Positions 1 through 5,454 of a stretch of DNA of 5,454 nt are shown here, piece after piece. How positions within the stretch are numbered: position 1 is the first letter of the stretch; every line of letters begins with the position of its first letter. The position numbers and the translations under genes were made by a program. The stretch is taken from the NCBI GenBank assembly GCA_030641465.1, contig DAOWHK010000193.1, positions 1 through 5,454 on the forward strand, written 5' to 3'. This stretch comes from Parachlamydiales bacterium (GTDB taxonomy: Bacteria; Chlamydiota; Chlamydiia; Chlamydiales; Simkaniaceae). The notes below the pieces were generated by a model, which was not told the origin of the DNA, did no database searches, and saw nothing but the letters and a program-made list of their open reading frames with translations.

Positions 1-1433
1 GACTCCCCCTCTTCAAGAAGAGTAGTAGATGCTGCATAAGAGATTCCGCTAATATGATTGCGCAAAAATTCTTTAATGAGCTTTTCTGCCCTGCAATACC
101 GTTTGATGACAAGTAAATTAAGAATATCAAGTCTTGTATGATGATCCACCATTTTTGGATATTCGGGCATTTGTGGTACATGCCTTACATCACTTGGAGC
201 AATGGAAGAAAAAATTGGGTGCTTGCTTCTATCCCACATCATCAATTTTTTTTCAGATTCTAAAAATTGATACAGTGTGACGCATGCAAGATTTAGATCT
301 AATTCTTGACCAATAAGGCCAAAAGCAATATTCGCTTTTACATAGGAATCGACACTTGTTCGTAAGATACTTCTACTAAGAGACTCCCCATAATGTCCAC
401 TTTTTGCAATTGCAGACGCAGCAAGTCTCCTAGTTTCTGGATCAGAGCAAAACACCCATTTCATTAATACATCTTGTCCAATTTTAGCTTCAAATCTAAG
501 AGCTAAGAATGCTGCAGAAATAGAAATAACAGAATGGGAGTCTCGTGTAAGAGTCAGAATTTTTTCTCTAAGAGCCTGATCAAATGTAATTTCGAGTAGG
601 CCAAGAGTATTTAGTGCGCTAATACGCACTTCAAAGGAAGAATCACTTAATAGATGCGTCAGGGAATCAACATACTCCGATAGATCAAGATACGCAATAA
701 TATTACAAGCTAAGGCCCGCAAGCTTGCCCTATTGCTTTTCAATAAGACATCTAACTCTTTTTTTTCTAAATGCCGATACATCGAAACCAAAGAGCTTGT
801 TGCTACTTGTTTTTGCTCAATTGTACTTCTTGTGCTTGCAATGATCTCTTTGAGTGAATCACTCATCTCCTTTACTTGCATTGAACCTAAAGCCTGAATA
901 ACTTCAAGCTGAACATACCACACTTTTTCCTTAGGAAGCATTTCTTTAATTTCTTCGATCAGTGTTTGATCTCGATATTTTGCAGCAAGTTGCACAGCCA
1001 TTGCTCTAATAAAAGCATTAGAGGAATGAAGCTGTTTAGTGAGCATTTTAACCGCTCGAACGTCTTGAGTATAAAAAGCTCCCATCATTGAAGCCATATT
1101 CACTTGAAGCTGCGCTGCGCTTTCACATTTTTCAAGAACGCTCCAGGCTATCGTCTCAAGCAGAGTAAAGTTTTGATCTTCGTATTGAAAATATTCAGAT
1201 ACTTTTTTCCAATGCTTCATCGCTTCTTCATCACTTCCACTTTCTGCAAGTGATTGAATTAAGGCAAAATGGAGCTCTCTTTGGAAGGGTTCTTCTTGAA
1301 TTCCCAGTTTACATTCATCGATTGCGGAATAATAATCATGAATCAATCGATGAGAGTGAACTCTACGAATACTATTTGCTTTTGCAAATGTAAATACAGG
1401 AATAATAATCAATATCAAGAGAAAACGCAACAT
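1..1433 (-). CDS. Exported HEAT-repeat protein, partial (C-terminal end beyond window)
   Basis: The frame stays open from an ATG at 1433 down to the window edge, giving 477 full codons with no stop seen. Residues 1-19 form a signal peptide: MLRF, a hydrophobic run of Leu/Ile/Val/Phe, then A17-K18-A19 just before N20, a good signal peptidase I site. The product is therefore probably periplasmic or otherwise exported. Residues of about 50-110 are helical and resemble a TPR-like or pre-HEAT segment. From about 135 to the edge come repeated helical hairpins of roughly 30 residues with HEAT features. The clearest are 263-295 (SDSSFEVRISALNTLG), 329-345 (SDPETRRLAASAIAKSG), 359-375 and 455-477. HEAT arrays are protein-binding scaffolds, so no catalytic role is expected. 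The ribosome binding site upstream is poor, but the signal peptide begins exactly at this ATG, which supports the start. It is divergent from the VOC gene. By position it may correspond to the hypothetical gene CT384 of C. trachomatis (recollection, unchecked). Confidence 0.85.
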   Translation of the reverse strand, partial: MLRFLLILIIIPVFTFAKANSIRRVHSHRLIHDYYSAIDECKLGIQEEPFQRELHFALIQSLAESGSDEEAMKHWKKVSEYFQYEDQNFTLLETIAWSVLEKCESAAQLQVNMASMMGAFYTQDVRAVKMLTKQLHSSNAFIRAMAVQLAAKYRDQTLIEEIKEMLPKEKVWYVQLEVIQALGSMQVKEMSDSLKEIIASTRSTIEQKQVATSSLVSMYRHLEKKELDVLLKSNRASLRALACNIIAYLDLSEYVDSLTHLLSDSSFEVRISALNTLGLLEITFDQALREKILTLTRDSHSVISISAAFLALRFEAKIGQDVLMKWVFCSDPETRRLAASAIAKSGHYGESLSRSILRTSVDSYVKANIAFGLIGQELDLNLACVTLYQFLESEKKLMMWDRSKHPIFSSIAPSDVRHVPQMPEYPKMVDHHTRLDILNLLVIKRYCRAEKLIKEFLRNHISGISYAASTTLLEEGE

Positions 1434-1441
1434 ATGCCAAC

Positions 1442-1470
1442 TATACAAAAAATCTTAAATAAGATATATT
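1442..1470 (+). promoter_or_regulatory. Candidate sigma-70-type promoter for the VOC gene
   Basis: TATACA at 1442-1447 (4 of 6 matches to TTGACA) and TATATT at 1465-1470 (5 of 6 to TATAAT) are separated by 17 bases. This would start transcription near 1477, about 25 bases before the VOC start codon and just upstream of its ribosome binding site. The DNA is AT-rich, so such matches are common; the call rests mainly on spacing and position. Confidence 0.3.
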
Positions 1471-1491
1471 TGTATCACAAAAAATTTTCAT

Positions 1492-1496
1492 GGAGA
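1492..1496 (+). promoter_or_regulatory. Ribosome binding site that sets the VOC start
   Basis: GGAGA lies six bases before the ATG at 1503. It decides between this start and the much earlier in-frame ATG at 1269, which lies inside the opposing HEAT-repeat gene and would add 78 residues unrelated to any VOC fold. Confidence 0.7.
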
Positions 1497-1502
1497 AAAA
1501 CT

Positions 1503-1886
1503 ATGATTAGTCAGATCGGAGAAGTAACAATTCCTGTTACAGATCAAAATAGAGCTGTGGAGTTTTATACAAAATGCTTAAATTTTGAAGTTGCTCACGA
1601 TATTCCCTTTGATGAAAATCAAAGATGGATTGAGCTTAAAATTCCTGGAACTGAAACAGCTATTGTTCTATTTACAATGGAGGGCCATCAAGACAGAATC
1701 GGAACACTTTCAAATATTGTTTTCAACTGCGAAAATTTAGAAGATACTTTTGAAAAAATGACTCAAAATGGCATTGAATTTGTGCAAAATCCTACGAAAG
1801 AATCTTGGGGATCTTTTGCACTTTTTAAAGACCCTGATGGCAATATTTTTTGCGTATCATCTCATGCAAGTGCAGCAGTTTCTTAA
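1503..1886 (+). CDS. VOC-superfamily (glyoxalase/bleomycin-resistance-like) protein
   Basis: This 127-residue protein is the usual length for a single-chain, two-module VOC protein that dimerises. Module one runs from about residue 5 to 58: VTIPVTD at 8-14, then RAVEFYTKCLNFEV at 17-30, the classic FYxxxLxF helix-strand, and WIELKIPG at 42-49. Module two runs from about 66 to 120 and ends in the family signature DPDGN at 110-114 followed by IFCV. Substrate and reaction are unknown. Compared by eye with E. coli glyoxalase I, whose metal ligands are H5, E56, H74 and E122, the matching positions appear to be E7, E44, N71 and C117. A glyoxalase I activity is therefore unlikely, and metal binding is open. 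The start is fixed by GGAGA upstream. The stop lies 11 bases from the convergent HIT gene. I do not recall a VOC gene at this place in Chlamydia, so it may be an insertion into a conserved block (inference). Confidence 0.85.
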   Translation: MISQIGEVTIPVTDQNRAVEFYTKCLNFEVAHDIPFDENQRWIELKIPGTETAIVLFTMEGHQDRIGTLSNIVFNCENLEDTFEKMTQNGIEFVQNPTKESWGSFALFKDPDGNIFCVSSHASAAVS

Positions 1887-1897
1887 GGAATCTCTGA

Positions 1898-2233
1898 TTA
1901 AGCTATAGCGCCGAGCGTTCTTCCTCCAATGAGGTGAAAATGCAAGTGGAATACCGTTTGCCCAGATTTTGAACCCACATTTGTAAGTAACCGGTAATTA
2001 TCTGCGACTCCAAATTCTTCAGCAAGATTCTGTGCTACTGAAACAATTTCCCCCATAAGGGTTAAGTCAGCTTGAGCCATCTTCTGCAAACACGAAATTT
2101 CCTTTTTGGGCATGATAAGTAAATGCACTGGAGCAATAGGATGAAGATCTTTGATTGCAAGGATCCTATCATTTTCAAAAACTTTCGTCGCAGGGAGTTC
2201 TCCGCGGATGATCTTCCCAAAAATTGTACCCAT
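1898..2233 (-). CDS. hinT: HIT-family (HinT-like) nucleoside phosphoramidase/hydrolase
   Basis: The 111-residue protein has the histidine triad H96-L-H98-F-H100-L-I-G-G-R. By analogy with HINT1 the middle histidine, H98, is the nucleophile that becomes adenylylated. H37, in PIAPVHLLIMPKK, matches the fourth conserved histidine. Earlier hallmarks are IFGKIIRGELPA at 4-15 and the VFENDRILAIKDL strand region. HinT enzymes hydrolyse purine nucleoside phosphoramidates and aminoacyl-adenylates in the cytoplasm; the true substrate in chlamydiae is unknown. Two small deviations are visible: glycine 6 replaces the cysteine often found in the FCKI stretch, and the C-terminus ends GGRTLGAIA without the tryptophan-proline tail of HINT1. 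It is second in an operon behind the MYG1-like gene, 10 bases apart, and converges with the VOC gene. From memory it corresponds to ycfF/CT385 of C. trachomatis. Confidence 0.95.
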   Translation of the reverse strand: MGTIFGKIIRGELPATKVFENDRILAIKDLHPIAPVHLLIMPKKEISCLQKMAQADLTLMGEIVSVAQNLAEEFGVADNYRLLTNVGSKSGQTVFHLHFHLIGGRTLGAIA

Positions 2234-2240
2234 GAGATCT

Positions 2241-2245
2241 CTCCT
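2241..2245 (-). promoter_or_regulatory. HIT ribosome binding site overlapping the MYG1 stop codon
   Basis: On the minus strand AGGAG sits seven bases before the HIT ATG and shares two bases with the TAG stop of the upstream MYG1-like gene (2246-2244). This supports co-transcription and translational coupling of the two genes. Confidence 0.7.
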
Positions 2246-3122
2246 AGGAGTTATTTAATACGTATTCCAGAGCTTTCATCGCAGCTTCTTTTGTTTCCCA
2301 AACGGAGATAAAGAGTCCTTTATGGCAAAAAATTGCTCCATTAATTCCCGAAATTTTTTCCAATTCCTTGTCAAGTAACCCTCCCCATTTTTCTGGCAGC
2401 GGAATACGCACTTTCATTTTTTCCTCAAATGTTGGTGGTATGCCACGTAATTTCCAATGGTTTCCTGATGGCATAACGACAAATTGTGCAGGATGGTTTA
2501 AACCTCCTAACTCAAAAAAAGATTCCATCCAGGGCATGGCAGCATCGAATAGCAAAAAGTTGTTGTTTGGATTCATGCTTTCTTTCACATACTTTCGGCA
2601 ATCATGAATGTATTTATAACGCTCTTTAAGCCTTTTCAAATGTCCATACGCAAAATCAAGAGCTTCAAAAAATGCCTGGTTCACTTCTTTTACACTTGCT
2701 GCATAAGTAATCGGCACAAAATTGGAAATAATACTGGAATAAGAGCAATGACCAACTCTAGGAGTGATGCGCCCATTATCAATTGCATCCACACCAAGTA
2801 TCAGTGAGCGATTTAGAAAAAAATAGTATTTTTCATCAATTACCTTTGTATGTTTTAGATATTTTAATATCATCCCAGCACTGCTTAGCTTTCCACGGTA
2901 CTCCGATTGGTGATGATCAAACCGTTTTTGATAAAAATCATAAACACCACCTACATCACAAACAAACTCACAAGTGTCAATCACCTTTGGATCCCTTGTT
3001 CGATAGATGTGTTCTCTATCGATAAGATCATATAAAAGAAGCATTGCACAGGCCGTTACTTCATCAGCATGAAATGTCCCGCTGTGTGTTGCGCAGCTCC
3101 TTCTAAGAATTTGATTTTCCAT
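2244..3122 (-). CDS. MYG1-family (UPF0160) DHH-type exonuclease
   Basis: The 292-residue product shows the full MYG1 motif set. THSGTFHADEV at 12-22 gives the metal-site residues H13, H18 and D20. RTRDP follows at 41-45 and VCDVGGVYD at 54-62. RFDHHQ at 67-72 is the DHH motif with D69, H70 and H71. SSAG at 80-83 and GVDAIDNG at 110-117 supply a further acidic residue, D115. The C-terminal half has the family's LPEKWGGL at 242-249 and FCHKG at 265-269. Human MYG1 is reported to be a 3'-5' RNA exonuclease of the nucleus and mitochondria; bacterial members are little studied and often labelled metal-dependent hydrolase. No signal peptide or membrane segment is seen, so it should be cytoplasmic. 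Length is normal for bacterial members, and all expected metal ligands are present, so activity is likely. It leads an operon with the HIT gene and is divergent from the large LOG-like gene. From memory it corresponds to CT386. Confidence 0.93.
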   Translation of the reverse strand: MENQILRRSCATHSGTFHADEVTACAMLLLYDLIDREHIYRTRDPKVIDTCEFVCDVGGVYDFYQKRFDHHQSEYRGKLSSAGMILKYLKHTKVIDEKYYFFLNRSLILGVDAIDNGRITPRVGHCSYSSIISNFVPITYAASVKEVNQAFFEALDFAYGHLKRLKERYKYIHDCRKYVKESMNPNNNFLLFDAAMPWMESFFELGGLNHPAQFVVMPSGNHWKLRGIPPTFEEKMKVRIPLPEKWGGLLDKELEKISGINGAIFCHKGLFISVWETKEAAMKALEYVLNNS

Positions 3123-3140
3123 ATAAATAAATTAGTAATC

Positions 3141-3168
3141 ATTGTAAACTTATCAAGAGTATGCTCAA
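3141..3168 (-). promoter_or_regulatory. Candidate promoter for the MYG1-HIT operon
   Basis: On the minus strand TTGAGC (3168-3163, 4 of 6 to TTGACA) and TACAAT (3146-3141, 5 of 6 to TATAAT) are separated by 16 bases. This would start transcription near 3134, about a dozen bases before the MYG1 ATG at 3122. No clear ribosome binding site precedes that ATG, which fits a short leader. It overlaps the plus-strand promoter candidate. Confidence 0.4.
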
Positions 3169-3178
3169 AAGAGATAAT
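3150..3178 (+). promoter_or_regulatory. Candidate promoter for the 649-residue LOG-like gene
   Basis: TTATCA at 3150-3155 (4 of 6 to TTGACA) and GATAAT at 3173-3178 (5 of 6 to TATAAT) have the ideal 17-base spacer. This would start transcription near 3185 and leave a leader of about 26 bases. The match is by eye in AT-rich DNA. Confidence 0.4.
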
Positions 3179-3197
3179 ACACAAGATAAATATATTA

Positions 3198-3208
3198 ATC
3201 GTTACGAT
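3198..3208. repeat. 11-bp perfect dyad next to the start codon
   Basis: ATCGT-T-ACGAT ends two bases before the ATG at 3211 and occupies the place where a Shine-Dalgarno sequence would be expected; none is seen. It could be an operator, a small RNA hairpin that limits translation, or chance. Confidence 0.35.
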
Positions 3209-3210
3209 GT

Positions 3211-5160
3211 ATGCATAAAAAATTTTTCGCCCACCATTTTGATCTTGTGACTCCCGATGGAAAAGTCACACATAGAAAAAAAATTGATAGTAATACTCTC
3301 GAAGTTACTGTCTTGATTCAAGAAATTTCTCAAGAATTTGTAGGCTTTCAAATTGATAAAAATCGTATTTTTTTTAATCTGAAAAGCACTTTAGCGCAAC
3401 TTGGCTTGCATTCAAATGATTTACATATAGAACTGACTCCAAAACATAATTCAGCAACTATTGACCTTCGCATCTATGCTTTAAATTCACTCGGAAAAAT
3501 CCTTCTTGAACATATCTCCATTGGAGCCTTTATTGGCAAACTTTTTGCTGCAGATGATAGGCGCTGCGTTCGAACTCCTGCATATCTTTCTAGAATGTTT
3601 GGACGAACAGACAGGAACGGAAGTCCTCTTCTAACGCTTGGAGGGATCGATGGAAAAGAGGAGCTGCAACTAAAAATAATCGATGGACGAACTGTTGCAT
3701 TTCTCCCTCTACTACAGGGCCACATCCTCTACGATGCAGCAATTCAAGGTTTTTTACCAACAGTTGCTAAAGCGCTAGAATGCCCCGAATTAGAAACACG
3801 AAATTTCCTCAAACTTCATCAGACTTTAAAAAATGAGGCCCCTTGCTATGTTAAGAAAAATCAGCTGCTTCTTGCTAAGACGCATCCCCTACATATTCGA
3901 ACAGTTTATGGACGCATAGTCAATGATTTACTTCCCTCTGGTGTTTCACATACGAGCGCATCTATTTTACAGCCCGACACCAAAGCCTCAGGCGATATTT
4001 ATGAACTCTTTGGAGAAAGTAAGGATGAGCTAAGAGAAATTCCTGTGGAATTTTATACGCTCGAGCCTTATCGGGAATTTGTTTTTTTTGAAGATCGTGA
4101 TCAATTGCAAAACTGTATCGAAGATAAAAAAACGCTTTTTAAAGCAATGAAAACCGCACCATTGCCTGAAAACCTTAAATGCGCGGCATTCATTGCTAAA
4201 GGTGAGCAGCTTCTTAATCTGCGTTCCAAAGATTGGGCCGCGAAAGTTTCTACAGACGGTTTTATTCAAAATGATCCTATGTATGCATTTCTTGAAGCAA
4301 TGGAAGATGGAACAATTACAAGTCAGGGGATCCTCTTGACACGCTACCTTCCAGCTCCCTTTATCAAACATCTTTTGATAAACGAACAAGTGATCGACTT
4401 ACTAAAGGGAATTTATTTTGAAAAAGGCTCTTTTGATAATGGGAGGTTCTTTTCGTATGAAGAAGAGCTACTGCTATGTGATCTAGCAAAATATCACATC
4501 CCTGTTTTCTGGTTAAATCCCTCCTCTAATGCTTTATTAAAATACACTCCAAAATCCCAAAAAAAATCAGGGATGTTTGTGCCGCTCAATCAATCGAAAA
4601 CATTTACACAGGCAACTTTTATTGGGGTTTATGGATCAAATGCAGCCATAAAAGATGCAACTTTCTTTTTACAGGAACTGCTAAAAGGACTGACTAAGCT
4701 AAAAAAAGACGTCAATCACCCCTTGCTTAACCCCAACACCCCCCTTGCTGTGATTACAAATAGTAGTCAAGAGACTATGAATATTGGAAATAAGATCGCA
4801 AAGGATTTGAATGTTCTATCTTGCTCAAATATTTCAAGCTCAAAATCCCTACTTGAAGTAAACCCTCATGTGGATGCAATAATGCCCTACTTGAAAGATC
4901 AATTCATAGAAAGGAAAATAGAGCCAAACTGTGATTTGCCGATCTTTTTTATAGGCGAGATGGAAACGGATTTTGACCTTTTAATCGAAGAGCTCCGCAG
5001 ACAAAAAGAGCTCCCCTCACAAACTCCTGTCTTGCTTTTTGGCAACTCTAAGTATTGGAAAGAAAAAATATCTCTTAGATCTCTTAGCAACAGTTTTTAT
5101 ATAGTACAAACTACGCAAGATGCCCTAAAAATCTATCGTGATTTCTTTGGGGAGTGTTGA
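3211..5160 (+). CDS. Large chlamydial-type hypothetical protein with a C-terminal degenerate LOG-like domain
   Basis: The 649-residue product has no signal peptide or membrane segment and is probably cytoplasmic. Residues 1 to about 460 match no family I recognise. They look like a mixed alpha/beta globular protein, with a basic, conserved-looking patch DRRCVRTPAYLSRMFGRTDR at 116-135 and a strand-rich stretch after it. Residues of about 466-646 follow the outline of the LOG/TIGR00730 Rossmann fold (lysine decarboxylase-like phosphoribohydrolases). In order: FIGVYGSN at 470-477; VITNSSQETMNIGNKIAKD at 514-532 where LOG enzymes have a TGGGxGxMEA motif; FIERK at 565-569; a degenerate PGGxGT region at 582-595; PVLLFG at 606-611; YW at 615-616; and a closing strand-helix 628-646. 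Several catalytic-motif residues are missing. The ATG at 3211 is the only good start, since TAA lies in frame at 3196; no Shine-Dalgarno is visible. The gene is divergent from MYG1-HIT and ends 13 bases from the convergent permease. By position it should correspond to CT387 (recollection). Confidence 0.9.
   Translation: MHKKFFAHHFDLVTPDGKVTHRKKIDSNTLEVTVLIQEISQEFVGFQIDKNRIFFNLKSTLAQLGLHSNDLHIELTPKHNSATIDLRIYALNSLGKILLEHISIGAFIGKLFAADDRRCVRTPAYLSRMFGRTDRNGSPLLTLGGIDGKEELQLKIIDGRTVAFLPLLQGHILYDAAIQGFLPTVAKALECPELETRNFLKLHQTLKNEAPCYVKKNQLLLAKTHPLHIRTVYGRIVNDLLPSGVSHTSASILQPDTKASGDIYELFGESKDELREIPVEFYTLEPYREFVFFEDRDQLQNCIEDKKTLFKAMKTAPLPENLKCAAFIAKGEQLLNLRSKDWAAKVSTDGFIQNDPMYAFLEAMEDGTITSQGILLTRYLPAPFIKHLLINEQVIDLLKGIYFEKGSFDNGRFFSYEEELLLCDLAKYHIPVFWLNPSSNALLKYTPKSQKKSGMFVPLNQSKTFTQATFIGVYGSNAAIKDATFFLQELLKGLTKLKKDVNHPLLNPNTPLAVITNSSQETMNIGNKIAKDLNVLSCSNISSSKSLLEVNPHVDAIMPYLKDQFIERKIEPNCDLPIFFIGEMETDFDLLIEELRRQKELPSQTPVLLFGNSKYWKEKISLRSLSNSFYIVQTTQDALKIYRDFFGEC
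4606..5148 (+). other. Degenerate LOG-like Rossmann domain (residues about 466-646)
   Basis: This is the domain boundary within the 649-residue protein, placed by aligning conserved LOG landmarks by eye. The order and spacing of the landmarks match: first beta strand GVYGS, glycine-rich loop position, RK pair, PGG loop position, PVLLFG strand, YW, and a final DxxxEAL-like segment (TTQDALKIY at 634-642). The substrate-binding glycines and the catalytic glutamate position are substituted. Confidence 0.6.
5070..5087 (+). repeat. Two-copy 9-bp tandem repeat inside the LOG-like gene
   Basis: ATCTCTTAG occurs twice head to tail and is a multiple of three, so the frame is kept. It encodes the short SLRSLS stretch at residues 621-626, just after the YW landmark, in what is probably a surface loop. 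Confidence 0.6.
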
Positions 5161-5173
5161 GAAAGTCGCTTTA

Positions 5174-5454
5174 CTAAAGACTAGGTAGCCAGCCACGAGT
5201 TGCTGCAATTTGAAAAAATATCACTGCAATCGAACCCAAAAAAATCACAACCAAACTCGCTTTGCCACCTGGCACGCGAAACTGCCCCTTCACTTTTTCC
5301 ACATACCTTCCCTTCCAAACCATGATTGCTGGTAAAATCCCATATAATACTGCAACAAAAACCCCAGCGTATCCAACAGCTAGAATAAATCCTGTAGGAT
5401 AAAAAAGAGAAAACAGAAGTGGTGGAGCAAACATCAGAATCAATAAAAGAATTA
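5174..5454 (-). CDS. tyrP: Aromatic amino acid permease (TyrP-like, HAAAP family), C-terminal part
   Basis: Ninety-two codons are visible; the frame runs off the window at 5454, so the N-terminal part is missing. Readable hydrophobic segments are the end of one helix (visible residues 1 to about 17, LMFAPPLLFSLFYP), a second at about 22-46 (FILAVGYAGVFVAVLYGILP and on), and a third at about 67-84. The pattern FAPPLLFSLFYPTGFILAVGYAG, followed by ILPAIMVWKGRY, is characteristic of the last helices of TyrP/Mtr-type proton-coupled importers of tyrosine or tryptophan in the inner membrane; chlamydial TyrP proteins end in a similar way. After GRY comes a basic cytoplasmic loop, VEKVKGQFRVPGGK, and a final helix, with the C-terminus GWLPSL. 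Substrate choice among aromatic amino acids cannot be told from this end. The gene converges with the LOG-like gene, with only 13 bases between stop codons. A TTG at 5443 is internal, not the start. Confidence 0.85.
   Translation of the reverse strand, partial: ILLLILMFAPPLLFSLFYPTGFILAVGYAGVFVAVLYGILPAIMVWKGRYVEKVKGQFRVPGGKASLVVIFLGSIAVIFFQIAATRGWLPSL

Larger units (their letters stand above)
1434..1502. other. Divergent intergenic region with a 14-bp dyad
   Basis: These 69 AT-rich bases separate the start codons of the exported HEAT protein (minus) and the VOC protein (plus), so both promoters must lie here or inside the opposing gene. The region carries the perfect inverted repeat ATCTTA-AA-TAAGAT at 1452-1465, placed between the candidate -35 and -10 of the VOC promoter. 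That is a position where an operator would sit, but short AT-rich dyads arise easily by chance. I found no convincing minus-strand promoter for the HEAT gene. Confidence 0.4.

Noticed and set aside
1269..1502. A 78-residue N-terminal extension of the VOC protein from an earlier in-frame ATG
   Set aside because: It lies mostly antisense to the well-supported HEAT-repeat gene, has no VOC-like sequence, and a good ribosome binding site precedes the ATG at 1503.
1882..1902. Inverted repeat CTTAA...TTAAG spanning the convergent VOC and HIT stops, as a bidirectional terminator
   Set aside because: Only five AT-rich pairs around an 11-base loop, with no T-run on either strand.
2123..3025. Four plus-strand open frames opposite the HIT and MYG1 genes
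   Set aside because: They are antisense shadows with no recognisable motif or ribosome binding site, while the minus-strand genes have complete family signatures.
3474..5090. Three minus-strand open frames opposite the 649-residue gene
   Set aside because: They are short, unlike any known family, and fully inside a long plus-strand gene with consistent coding character.
5164..5182. Inverted repeat CTTTA-C-TAAAG with flanking AGT/ACT between the convergent stops, as a terminator
   Set aside because: The stem is AT-rich and short, a stable loop would break several pairs, and there is no clear U-tract; it may still help, but I cannot support it.
5441..5443. TTG as a start codon for a short membrane protein
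   Set aside because: The frame continues upstream to the window edge and the sequence matches the last helices of a much longer permease, so the TTG is internal.

Overview
The window looks like a piece of a bacterial chromosome from the phylum Chlamydiota, most likely an environmental or amoeba-associated chlamydia rather than Chlamydia itself. The evidence is gene order and gene content. A HIT-family hydrolase, a MYG1-family (UPF0160) exonuclease and a large lineage-restricted hypothetical protein lie side by side. From memory this matches the CT385-CT386-CT387 neighbourhood of C. trachomatis, with a further hypothetical gene (CT384-like) beyond. A TyrP-like aromatic amino acid permease closes the window. 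The DNA is AT-rich, genes are tightly packed, and there is no mobile element, tRNA, rRNA or CRISPR array. The genus assignment is inference and could not be checked here.

Layout from left to right: (1) 1-1433, minus strand, an exported HEAT-repeat protein, cut at its C-terminal side by the window edge. (2) 1434-1502, a short divergent intergenic region with a 14-bp dyad. (3) 1503-1886, plus strand, a small VOC (glyoxalase/bleomycin-resistance fold) protein; its longest open frame begins inside gene 1, but a good ribosome binding site fixes the start at 1503. (4) 1898-2233 and 2244-3122, minus strand, a two-gene operon: MYG1-like exonuclease first, then the HIT protein, with the HIT ribosome binding site overlapping the MYG1 stop codon. 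(5) 3123-3210, a divergent intergenic region holding two overlapping candidate sigma-70-type promoters. (6) 3211-5160, plus strand, a 649-residue protein with about 460 residues of unknown fold followed by what looks like a degenerate LOG-type (lysine decarboxylase-like) Rossmann domain. (7) 5174-5454, minus strand, the C-terminal end of an aromatic amino acid permease.

The functional theme of the middle is nucleotide and RNA handling. MYG1 proteins are DHH-type nucleases, HIT proteins cleave nucleoside phosphoramidates, and active LOG enzymes cleave nucleoside 5'-monophosphates. The most notable point is that the large divergently transcribed protein keeps the outline of a LOG domain but has lost its signature catalytic glycines and glutamate. 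A regulatory or nucleotide-sensing role is possible but is inference only. No complete novel multi-gene system is evident; the rest is ordinary chlamydial-type housekeeping sequence.
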